NCBI GenBank assembly: GCA_030672115.1 | Contig: DAOVGZ010000002.1 | Span: forward strand, 1 to 24,796 | Source: a bacterium | Lineage (GTDB): Bacteria > Babelota > Babeliae > Babelales > Vermiphilaceae | Length of the DNA stretch: 24,796 nt | Direction: 5' to 3' | Shown here: one piece after another, positions 16,017 to 22,649 of the stretch | Layout: each line of letters opens with the position of its first letter | Position numbering within the stretch: position 1 is the stretch's first letter | Notes under the pieces: generated by a model | Told to the model about the DNA's origin: nothing | The model's database searches: none | Seen by the model: only the letters and a program-made list of their open reading frames with translations | Program-made: the position numbers and the translations under genes

Positions 16017-16036
16017 AAAAAGAAACGTTTCTTTTT
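16017..16036. repeat. 20-bp perfect palindrome upstream of rpsI
   Basis: AAAAAGAAACGTTTCTTTTT is perfectly self-complementary with no spacer. It lies 11 bases before the proposed -35 box of rpsI. It could be an operator for a dimeric regulator or a weak terminator for the tRNA-Thr transcript; the low-GC, loop-less stem argues somewhat against a terminator. Confidence 0.5.
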
Positions 16037-16047
16037 GCCCATGAACA

Positions 16048-16075
16048 TTGACTTTTACCTTATTTGCGGTAACAT
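16048..16075 (+). promoter_or_regulatory. Promoter for rpsI-glmS
   Basis: TTGACT (16048-16053) and TAACAT (16070-16075) are 16 bases apart. They lie 55 bases upstream of the rpsI start, downstream of the tRNA gene. Confidence 0.45.
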
Positions 16076-16129
16076 AATCTCATATTGGCTTTCACATATA
16101 GCTTAGAATAATAAAGGTCCAAATAAGAT

Positions 16130-16555
16130 ATGAAAACGACAAAAGATACTCAAAAGAAGCAGTCAGTCGCACCAATTTCTCATGGTGTAGGTCGACGTAA
16201 AAGTTCCGTTGCTCGCGTATGGTTACGTAGAGGAAAGGGTGTTGTTACAGTAAATGGCAAACCTTCAAATGAGTATTTTGATACTGATTTCAATCGATCT
16301 GAAATTTCTTCTCCATTAACTATTCTTCCTAAAGGTGTTGTCTACGACTTTGACGTTAATGTTAAAGGTGGCGGCGTTAACTCCCAGGCTGGTGCAATTA
16401 GACTTGGCATAGCACGTGCCTTGCTTGCTTCAGATGAAGGACTAAGAGTTCTTCTTAGAAAAGATCGTTTGCTTACTGTAGATTCTCGCCTTAAAGAACG
16501 TAAAAAATACGGTCAACGTGGCGCGCGTCGTAAGTTCCAGTTTGTAAAACGTTAA
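16130..16555 (+). CDS. rpsI: 30S ribosomal protein S9
   Basis: A 141-residue S9 protein of the small-subunit head, whose C-terminal tail reaches the P-site tRNA. The family hallmarks are GVGRRKSSVARV near residues 20-31, KGGGVNSQAGAIRLGIARAL in the middle, and the basic end terminating in KR (RRKFQFVKR), all complete. The N-terminus has about 12 extra polar residues. Spacing from AAAGG to the ATG is long (about 12 bases), so the ribosome-binding site is weak for a ribosomal gene. The usual partner rplM (L13), normally directly upstream, is absent; a tRNA and an intergenic promoter lie there. glmS follows after 68 bases. Confidence 0.96.
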   Translation: MKTTKDTQKKQSVAPISHGVGRRKSSVARVWLRRGKGVVTVNGKPSNEYFDTDFNRSEISSPLTILPKGVVYDFDVNVKGGGVNSQAGAIRLGIARALLASDEGLRVLLRKDRLLTVDSRLKERKKYGQRGARRKFQFVKR

Positions 16556-16623
16556 TTTTTCTTTACTGGTATATTTTCGATATCTCTTCTTAATCCGGTA
16601 TCCATAAAAAAGGATGAACGCTC

Positions 16624-18468
16624 ATGTGTAGTGTTGTTGGTTACATAGGTAATAGATACTGCAAAAAGTTTGTTCTAGAGGGATTGAGACGACTTGAATA
16701 TCGTGGATATGATTCTGCTGGCTTTGCTTGCTTAAATCCAGAAGATAATAGGCTTTTATACCTAAAGGCTGAAGGAAAGTTGGATAATTTAAGTGACGAG
16801 CTAGAAAATTCTTCTATTGATGGATTTTTAGGAATTGGGCATACTCGGTGGGCAACGCATGGCTTATCAACAGAACAAAATGCTCATCCACACTTTGATT
16901 GTCAGAAAAAATTATCAGTTGTTCATAATGGAATTGTAGAAAACCATCATGAATTAAGACAGCAACTTGTTCAAGCTGGTCATGTATTTCATTCAGAAAC
17001 AGATACAGAAATTATAGCTCATCTTTTTGAAGCTCTTTTAATTTCTCATAAAACTTTTAAAGCAGCGCTTATCGAGTTGGTAAATCGACTCGAGGGCGCT
17101 TTTGCTTTTGTAAGCATTATGCAGGACCTTCCAGATACCATGATTTTGGTTCGTAAGCGTTCTCCTTTATGTATTGGTATTGGTGATGGACAGATGTTTG
17201 TTGCTTCAGATTTGCTTGCGTTTGTAAAAAAAACAAATAAAGTTTTATTTTTACCAGATAAAAGTTTTGCACTTGTTCGTAATGATATGATTGAGCTGTA
17301 TGATTTTTCTGGAAAAGCATTACCAATTGTTATTCAAGAAATTGATGTTGATATCGATGCTCATGAAAAAAAAGGGCATTCGCATTATATGCTCAAAGAG
17401 ATTTATGAGCAAAAAAATGCAATTTCTGAAACGATTGATTTTTTAAAAAAAATTGACTCTCAAATATGGTCTCACCTTGGTATATCATCTGAATATGCAA
17501 AAGAGCTGGAGAGCATTTCTATTGTTGGTTGTGGTACATCATGGCATGCTGCGCGGATTGCGCAGTTTTTTTTTGAAACAATTGCTTTAACACCGACAAA
17601 GGTAAATTTGGCGTCTGAATTTCGTTATATGAATTTTTTTCCGTCAAAAAATAGTTTATATATTGCCGTTTCTCAGTCAGGAGAAACTGCCGATACTTTA
17701 GAAGCAGTTCGTTTTGTTAATGATATTAAATTGCCAACTATTGCTGTTACAAATGTTGCTTCCAGTTCTATGGTTCGTGAATCAGATGGTTTTTTATTAA
17801 CGCAAGCAGGGCAAGAAATTGCAGTTGCTTCTACTAAAGCGTTTTCAACGCAGATAGCAGCGTTGTTTTGGCTTGCAAATAGATTAGCGTTAGAAAAAGG
17901 AATTATAACTAGAAAGCAAATGGATTTATCACAAGAAGATTTGTTGGTTGCTGCAGAAGTGCTTGAAAACAGCATAGAAAATTATAAATTCGACATTATA
18001 CAACGACATGCAAAAAAATACGCTGCTTATAAAAAAACAATTTTTTTAGGTAGAAACATAAGTTATCCATTTGCTATGGAAGCAGCGCTTAAGCTCAAAG
18101 AGATATCTTATGTTTTTGCGCAGTGTTATCCCGCTGGAGAATTAAAGCATGGGCCTCTTGCGCTTATTGATAGTGAAACACCAGTTTTTGTCTTTTCGCA
18201 TCAAGATCCTTTGTTATATAGTAAAATTGTAGCAAATACTCAAGAAGTAAAAGCTCGTGATGGGCATGTGGTTGTTTTTGCGTTTGAAGGGCAAGATGAA
18301 CTGTGTGAACTGGCAGATCTTTCTTTTGTGTTTCCACGAGTTAATCCTTTGCTTGGTCCTCTAGCAATGACGGGATTGATGCAATTTTTTGTATATCAAA
18401 TTGCCAAAGAATTAGGTCGGCCAATAGATAAACCAAGAAATTTAGCAAAGTCAGTAACCGTTGAATAA
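16624..18468 (+). CDS. glmS: Glucosamine-6-phosphate synthase (isomerizing)
   Basis: A 614-residue amidotransferase that makes glucosamine-6-phosphate from fructose-6-phosphate and glutamine, the first step toward peptidoglycan and LPS amino sugars. The N-terminal glutaminase domain exposes Cys2 as nucleophile after Met removal (MCSVVGYIG), with GIGHTRWATHG and the VVHNGIVENH loop. Two SIS sugar-isomerase domains follow: SIVGCGTSWHAARIAQFFFE and AVSQSGETADTLEA, then FLGRNISYPFAMEAALKLKE. The C-terminal NLAKSVTVE carries the active-site lysine (Lys609). AAAGGA lies before the ATG. No glmS ribozyme-like element is seen in the 68-base gap after rpsI. Confidence 0.97.
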   Translation: MCSVVGYIGNRYCKKFVLEGLRRLEYRGYDSAGFACLNPEDNRLLYLKAEGKLDNLSDELENSSIDGFLGIGHTRWATHGLSTEQNAHPHFDCQKKLSVVHNGIVENHHELRQQLVQAGHVFHSETDTEIIAHLFEALLISHKTFKAALIELVNRLEGAFAFVSIMQDLPDTMILVRKRSPLCIGIGDGQMFVASDLLAFVKKTNKVLFLPDKSFALVRNDMIELYDFSGKALPIVIQEIDVDIDAHEKKGHSHYMLKEIYEQKNAISETIDFLKKIDSQIWSHLGISSEYAKELESISIVGCGTSWHAARIAQFFFETIALTPTKVNLASEFRYMNFFPSKNSLYIAVSQSGETADTLEAVRFVNDIKLPTIAVTNVASSSMVRESDGFLLTQAGQEIAVASTKAFSTQIAALFWLANRLALEKGIITRKQMDLSQEDLLVAAEVLENSIENYKFDIIQRHAKKYAAYKKTIFLGRNISYPFAMEAALKLKEISYVFAQCYPAGELKHGPLALIDSETPVFVFSHQDPLLYSKIVANTQEVKARDGHVVVFAFEGQDELCELADLSFVFPRVNPLLGPLAMTGLMQFFVYQIAKELGRPIDKPRNLAKSVTVE

Positions 18469-18475
18469 TAGATTT

Positions 18476-18528
18476 TTTTCCAAATAAAAACCCCCAATCA
18501 GACTGATTGGGGGTTTTTATTTGGAAAA
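18476..18528. terminator. Very long perfect inverted-repeat terminator after glmS
   Basis: Arms of 26 bases mirror each other exactly around a single central A at 18502. The core is CCCCCAATCAG with CTGATTGGGGG, flanked by A5 and T5 and then AT-rich pairing. It ends glmS on the plus strand and also serves the minus-strand 53-residue gene, whose stop is seven bases away. Confidence 0.9.
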
Positions 18529-18534
18529 TTTTTC

Positions 18535-18696
18535 TCATTCTACAATGAGTGCTGGTGTTCGGCGCAAAGGATTACCTGCCTTGATCCCATGAGGGGGATT
18601 GCTGTTGGTTAACATTACCAGGAGTAAGACAACTAGCCCTGTCATAAGACTTATAGATAACTTATATCTAAAACGTTTGCTTAGTAATAACTTCAT
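18535..18696 (-). CDS. 53-residue putative membrane peptide
   Basis: A short frame of 53 codons that I do not recognise. The N-terminus is basic (MKLLLSKRFRYKLSISLMTG), followed by a strong hydrophobic helix (LVVLLLVMLT, up to about residue 30). A proline-, glycine- and arginine-containing tail follows (NPPHGIKAGNPLRRTPAL). It fits a single-pass membrane peptide or a signal-anchored secreted peptide. AAGG lies six bases before the ATG, and a TTGACA-16-TACTAT promoter is about 65 bases upstream. The terminator at 18476-18528 follows. Codons such as CTA, CTC, GTC and GGG are used more than in neighbouring AT-rich genes. The coding call rests on the joint promoter, ribosome-binding site and terminator layout, not on homology. 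Confidence 0.5.
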   Translation of the reverse strand: MKLLLSKRFRYKLSISLMTGLVVLLLVMLTNSNPPHGIKAGNPLRRTPALIVE

Positions 18697-18704
18697 CTAG
18701 TACC

Positions 18705-18755
18705 TTAGTTTGCCCAACATAAAGACTTAGAGCCCCGCATTTTAGGGACTTTCAT
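18705..18755 (-). CDS. Possible 16-codon leader peptide
   Basis: ATG at 18755 opens a frame encoding MKVPKMRGSKSLCWAN. Its stop TAA overlaps the ribosome-binding region of the 53-residue gene. The ATG lies near the predicted transcription start, so translation would be leaderless. It may be chance. Confidence 0.22.
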   Translation of the reverse strand: MKVPKMRGSKSLCWAN

Positions 18756-18760
18756 CGTTA

Positions 18761-18788
18761 ATAGTACTTGAGTAGCATTATTTGTCAA
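18761..18788 (-). promoter_or_regulatory. Promoter for the 53-residue gene
   Basis: On the minus strand, TTGACA (18783-18788, a perfect -35) and TACTAT (18761-18766) are 16 bases apart. The -35 box overlaps the stop codon of the preceding 101-residue gene. Confidence 0.55.
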
Positions 18789-19090
18789 TTGGTCTTTTTT
18801 TTAGGCAAAGTAGTGTTGCTAAAGCCGCTTTTTAGGGCTGAAGGTTGTTTTTTTCTAAAAATTGGTTTTATAAAGGTCAGATTGAATAAATCAACAACTA
18901 TTCCGATACCATTATAATATTCACCACCAAGGCTAAGATCTCCGTTAGTTTCATTGTTTTTTATTATTTTTTTTACGTTTTTTAGGTATTTAGTGCAGCC
19001 AATAAGGCACTTTTGTTTATTATTTATGCTGTGTGTCAAAGGTGAAGAGGCAAATATTGTTATAGCAAACAAAAGTTTAAAAGATTTCAT
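18785..19090 (-). CDS. Small exported protein downstream of the protease fragment
   Basis: A 101-residue protein of unknown function. A signal peptide (MKSFKLLFAITIFASSPLTH) is followed by a basic segment with two cysteines (KCLIGC) and then a glycine-rich hydrophobic stretch (GIGIVVDLFNLTFIKPIF), ending in a lysine-rich tail. GGAG lies five bases before the ATG. The gene starts 75 bases after the stop of the protease fragment at 19166. A 12-codon remnant of a second copy lies at the same distance (76 bases) after the intact protease gene. The arrangement protease then small secreted protein is therefore ancestral, and this is the surviving copy of the second gene. Confidence 0.55.
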   Translation of the reverse strand: MKSFKLLFAITIFASSPLTHSINNKQKCLIGCTKYLKNVKKIIKNNETNGDLSLGGEYYNGIGIVVDLFNLTFIKPIFRKKQPSALKSGFSNTTLPKKKTN

Positions 19091-19485
19091 ATTTTCTCCG
19101 TAAAATATTGTTGATACAGTATCTTGCGAATAATAAAAATCTTTTAAAAGTGAGTCAATTAATTTTTAAGCTTTTATTTCATCCATATTGAGTTTGCGGT
19201 TGGTTGAAAAAATTCTTTTTAAGTACTTTTCTGCTTTAGTTCGATTGGTTGCAAGATTAGAATCTTTCTTTATTCCTTCGTCTAAAAGGTTTATTAAGGT
19301 GATAGCACCAAGAAATTGATTATCTTTTGCAAGATTTTCTCTGGCGCGATCAGCCCAATTTTTTGTTTTAGGTTTATTTTCTAACCCTTTAGAATGCATT
19401 TTAAGGCATTCGGCAAGAATTTCTGCTGCTGATGCGATGAAGTTATTGGTCAAAATAAATATTGGTAGTTTATTGTTGGTAATTG
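19057..19485. repeat. Left copy of the duplicated protease locus
   Basis: This segment aligns with 21896-22649. It spans the start of the small exported gene, the intergenic gap and the 3' part of the S41 protease, with about 330 bases missing inside. Homology stops at TTGGTAATTG in both copies. The C-terminal 65 protease residues match at 62 positions. Confidence 0.85.
19166..19485 (-). pseudogene. Truncated, internally deleted S41 protease copy
   Basis: This is a decayed duplicate of the CtpA-type protease at 22006-23487. It retains the serine motif region (NNFIASAAEILAECLKMHS, against NNFTASAAEILAGCLKMHS in the intact gene). It then jumps directly to the C-terminal KNWADRARENLAKDNQFLGA segment, which is 62/65 identical to the intact gene to the very end. 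The deleted part holds the catalytic lysine (GKGSVQ), and the N-terminal PDZ and half of the protease core are absent. The remaining frame has no credible start (only TTG at 19453) and upstream runs into a stop. It cannot be an active protease. Confidence 0.88.
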
Positions 19486-19601
19486 TTGTCTGAAAGCTCT
19501 GATACAGCGACTATTGCTGTTGCTGTGACTTCAACCAAAATTTTTAAATCTTTTATTTCGTCATCGCATACAATGTATGCTACAATTGCTTTTGCTTTCA
19601 T
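19470..19601 (-). pseudogene. 43-codon frame, possible transposase N-terminal remnant
   Basis: The frame reads MKAKAIVAYIVCDDEIKDLK and then ILVEVTATAIVAVSEL. From memory this resembles the N-terminus of some DDE transposases (IS982/IS4-like), which have a CDD(x)LK element followed by an AEVMTTALVA-type segment, with a central deletion. It overlaps the end of the protease fragment and sits exactly at the duplication breakpoint. No inverted repeats or downstream transposase domain are visible. The identification is weak. Confidence 0.33.
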
Positions 19602-19705
19602 AGGACTTTTTTTATTTTAATTTGATTTTAGGAAATTGTTTTATGGAAGCTTTTTTTTGGAAAATTTTGTTCCAAGCTGCTATTCCAAATGAAGGAAAAA
19701 GAAAA

Positions 19706-20635
19706 ATGAATCGAATAGTAAAATTTATCCGCACTATCATTTTAGTATTTCTGGTAGGTGTTCCTTTTTGCTTTTTGAGAACAAGTTTTGCCAGTCAAGT
19801 TATGCAAAAAAGCAAACCAGGGATTGAAGCTGTGGTTTTCGATCTTGGCGGGGTCTTGATTCATACAAGTAAAATGACTTTCATTAGGGAAATCGGACTG
19901 ATCACGCTCCTTAAATACATACTCACGCTACACAATCCCAAACTTATGCAAAAACAGATGTTTGAGATTTTGCACAAGATAGAGCCACTTGACTCAAATG
20001 GACCTGGAGCGCTTTCTCCAGATGGAAAACAACGATTGCCCCAGCTAATGCAGGATTGGCTTTCTGGTGCCAAATCAAGCGTAGAGCTACTTGAAAAAGC
20101 AAATGACTTTGTAGATGCAGGTCCTGGCCTTTTTGATAGTGGAACACAACAACGGTTTATACGAACCGCTCTTAATGTTATGTTCTCACCCAAAATTTTT
20201 ACTAAAGCAATCAGTCTGTTTGCCCGTGCCATCAAGTTTGTAAAACAGTGCAAGGAGCGCGGCTTAAAAATTCTGGTTCTTTCAAATTTTGACGCCGAAT
20301 CATACGAGCTGTCTAGAGAAAAGTATCCAGAACTTTTCGAATTGTTTGAGGAAAAAAATATATTCATCTCAGGCAAGCTTGGCACAATTAAACCAGATCC
20401 AAAGATTTACCAAATTCTTCTTGATCAATCAGGGCTCGATCCAGCGTCTTGTGTGTTTTTTGATGATCAACAAGAAAATGTTGATGCAGCAAAGCAGTGC
20501 GGCTTTAATGCTATGCTCGTTGAAAGAAAAAAAGGGTGGATTAGCTCTGAACCCGATTATGACAGTATGCAAAAAGAATTAGACAGACTTGTCGACTTAC
20601 AGCGTCAAGAAACTATGCAGGTACAAGAAGTCTAG
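19706..20635 (+). CDS. Exported HAD-superfamily hydrolase (subfamily IA)
   Basis: A 309-residue haloacid-dehalogenase-fold protein, probably a phosphatase on a small phosphorylated substrate. Motif I is VVFDLGGVL with nucleophile Asp46; the usual second Asp is Gly, as in FDLGNVI-type phosphatases. Motif II is LKILVLSNFD, motif III the Lys in GTIKPDPKIY, motif IV VFFDDQQENV. A helical cap of about 140 residues lies between motifs I and II. I chose the ATG at 19706 because AAGGAAAAAG precedes it and it opens a signal peptide (RTIILVFLVGVPFCFLRTSF, then ASQ). An in-frame ATG at 19643 also has AGGA upstream. Base composition is higher in G+C than nearby genes (28 of 60 in 20041-20100), suggesting transfer. 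Export of a HAD enzyme is unusual. Confidence 0.85.
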   Translation: MNRIVKFIRTIILVFLVGVPFCFLRTSFASQVMQKSKPGIEAVVFDLGGVLIHTSKMTFIREIGLITLLKYILTLHNPKLMQKQMFEILHKIEPLDSNGPGALSPDGKQRLPQLMQDWLSGAKSSVELLEKANDFVDAGPGLFDSGTQQRFIRTALNVMFSPKIFTKAISLFARAIKFVKQCKERGLKILVLSNFDAESYELSREKYPELFELFEEKNIFISGKLGTIKPDPKIYQILLDQSGLDPASCVFFDDQQENVDAAKQCGFNAMLVERKKGWISSEPDYDSMQKELDRLVDLQRQETMQVQEV

Positions 20636-21471
20636 CAATCTCCAAAATAACTAGTATTGGATGTTTCTATGAAGTTTTTGAAATTTTCAATCGCTGTAGG
20701 GAGATTATTTACAATTGTATTATAATCAACAAATTCATCTATTCTTTTATCGCCTTTTTTCTGATTTTTGTATTCTGGTAGTATATCTTTTAGATATACA
20801 GAACAAATCAAATCAACTACTCGCTCTTTCTGCCAGTGCTCGAGCTTGTACTTTTGAATAATATTTTTTTCTATACCTATGTGAACAATTTCGTGGATGA
20901 TTATCTCTTCAATAGAGTTATCACCTTTGAATATTCGTTCTGCAAGAAGCAACACTTTGCCTGTCGGCCAATAGCTGCCTCCTGTACCATAAAAGGTAAT
21001 TACAACTTCGTACTTTGGTTTCAACTTAAATCGCCAATTTTTTTCTAACTCAGCCAGTTTTTTTAAAGCCTTGCTTACTGTGTTTTCAGCTTTGCAAACT
21101 ATTTTCAGAGGTATTTCAAATAAAGATCGATTATAAATTTCAGCAGCAAATATCTTTTTTAGATAATCCTCATGAAGTTCAATAGAATATAGTCTTTTTA
21201 GATAATCTTCATCGACACTTGAAACATTTGCCGGTTTTGCATAGAACCATTTAAATGCCTCATGTTCCGGCAACACGATGTTGTATCCATGTTTCTCATA
21301 CCAAGGTAATCCTTGTATTAGCTCCACAATATAGCAAAAAGCTTCGTTTTCTGTCTCACCGCGAAAAACTACTTGAGGTGGAAATTTTGCAGAATCTGCA
21401 TAAGCACAACTCAAAAAAGCAAAAAAAATTGTCGAATATAAAAAGCTTCTACGATTAAACTTGAGTAACAT
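20632..21471 (-). CDS. Exported HExxH zinc metallopeptidase-like protein
   Basis: A 279-residue protein with a signal peptide (MLLKFNRRSFLYSTIFFAFL, then SCAYADS). Near the middle is a zincin motif, IIIHEIVHIGIE, in which two His bind zinc and Glu is catalytic. A candidate third ligand is the Glu of WQKERVVDL, 19 residues after the second His, a spacing like IrrE/gluzincin-type proteases. No known family is evident otherwise. I use the ATG at 21471 (AAAGG seven bases upstream) in place of a GTG at 21510 that would overlap the previous gene. Its stop shares the CTAG palindrome with the convergent HAD gene (4-base overlap). It follows the 115-residue gene by 17 bases, so the two are likely cotranscribed. 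Possible substrates are unknown. Confidence 0.7.
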   Translation of the reverse strand: MLLKFNRRSFLYSTIFFAFLSCAYADSAKFPPQVVFRGETENEAFCYIVELIQGLPWYEKHGYNIVLPEHEAFKWFYAKPANVSSVDEDYLKRLYSIELHEDYLKKIFAAEIYNRSLFEIPLKIVCKAENTVSKALKKLAELEKNWRFKLKPKYEVVITFYGTGGSYWPTGKVLLLAERIFKGDNSIEEIIIHEIVHIGIEKNIIQKYKLEHWQKERVVDLICSVYLKDILPEYKNQKKGDKRIDEFVDYNTIVNNLPTAIENFKNFIETSNTSYFGDC

Positions 21472-21488
21472 CAATAAGCCTTTATTTT

Positions 21489-21836
21489 TTACTTTTTGAT
21501 TGGTTCGCACCCGTTGAAATAGATTTCTCCATTTTCTAGCACTTTGTGAATCAGATAATACCCCTTGGTCCAGATTTTTCCATCCAATTTAAAGTGTGTA
21601 ACTTCGGTAATAATTATGCTTGCAATGGGGGCAGAAAGTGAGCCATCTGTATGCTTGCGCACAAGAGGTTGTTCGCCATCCAGCCAGTAGGCCCGTTGTC
21701 CGGTTTTTAAAAATGAGTAGGTTTTTTCCTGTTTTAATTCTTTTGGAATACATTCTTCTTTTTGCTTTGTTTCAGCGAGATGTTCTGAAAAATCTCTCAA
21801 AACAAGGTCTGGTGCAAATTGCATGTTTATAGGCAT
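21489..21836 (-). CDS. Cytoplasmic-looking 115-residue protein, unknown function
   Basis: An unrecognised 115-residue protein with no signal peptide. After a charged N-terminal helix (RDFSEHLAETKQKEECIPKE), the rest looks like a small beta-rich domain (TGQRAYWLDGEQPLVRK, SAPIASIIITEVTHFKLDGK, GYYLIHKVLENGEIYFNG). AGGA lies about 11 bases before the ATG. The metallopeptidase-like gene follows by 17 bases on the same strand, so this may be a partner or inhibitor of it, but that is only positional reasoning. Confidence 0.55.
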   Translation of the reverse strand: MPINMQFAPDLVLRDFSEHLAETKQKEECIPKELKQEKTYSFLKTGQRAYWLDGEQPLVRKHTDGSLSAPIASIIITEVTHFKLDGKIWTKGYYLIHKVLENGEIYFNGCEPIKK

Positions 21837-21890
21837 AACTTTTTATTCCTGTTATCGTCTTTGTTTTTTGCAAATTTTAAAGGTCACAGC

Positions 21891-21929
21891 TTAGGTTGTT
21901 ATAACAAACAAAAGTCTAAAAGATTTCAT
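21891..21929 (-). pseudogene. 12-codon remnant of the small exported gene
   Basis: The frame MKSFRLLFVITT followed by a stop matches the start of the 101-residue gene (MKSFKLLFAITI), including the GGAGAAAA ribosome-binding site. Homology ends at the stop. It lies 76 bases after the intact protease gene. Confidence 0.8.
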
Positions 21930-22649
21930 GTTTTCTCCGTAAAATATTTTTAATGCAGTATTGTTAAAGTCTGTGTAAATATTTTAACAGCAAATTAATG
22001 AATCTTTAAGCTTTGATTTCATCCATGTTGAGTTTGCGGTTGGTTGAAAAAATTCTTTTTAAGTACTTTTCTGCTTGAGTTCGATTGGTTGCAAGATTAG
22101 AATTTTTCTTTATTCCTTCGTCTAAAAGATTTATCAGTGTGATTGCACCAAGAAATTGATTATCTTTTGCAAGATTTTCTCTGGCACGATTGGCCCAATT
22201 TTTTGGTTTTTTGTTATTGTCAGTTTTTTCTTTGGAATCTTTTTTTTCAGGCTCAGAAGGTGTTCCGTGTGGTTTTATATAATCTTTTAGAGCAGATTCT
22301 CGACCATAAAATTTTTGGAACCATTCAATTTGTTCAGGTGTTTGAAATTGTTTATTAATAGTAAAGTCAGGTTTAATTCCAGAACCTTGAATGGTAGTAC
22401 CATCGGGTAGGTGATACAAGGATGTTGTAATTTTTGCAGCACAGTTGTTTCCAACTGGTACAATTTCTTGTACAGAACCTTTTCCAAATGTTGTTGATCC
22501 AACTAAGAAAACCATAAGCTTCTTTTTTATTTTTGGTTGATTTTTTAATCCTTCAGAATGCATTTTAAGGCATCCGGCAAGAATTTCTGCTGCTGATGCG
22601 GTAAAGTTATTGGTCAAAATAAATATTGGTAGTTTATTGTTGGTAATTG
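21896..22649. repeat. Right copy of the duplicated protease locus
   Basis: This is the counterpart of 19057-19485 in the same orientation. It contains the undeleted 3' half of the protease gene and the truncated start of the small exported gene. The two copies flank a 2.4-kb accessory block. Confidence 0.85.

Noticed and set aside
16556..16623. glmS ribozyme in the rpsI-glmS gap
   Set aside because: The gap is 68 bases, far shorter than the ribozyme, and shows no matching core.
19622..19705. Longer N-terminus for the HAD protein from TTG at 19622
   Set aside because: It would place 28 residues in front of a clear signal peptide. The ATG at 19706 has a purine-rich AAGGAAAAAG site, though the ATG at 19643 is not fully excluded.
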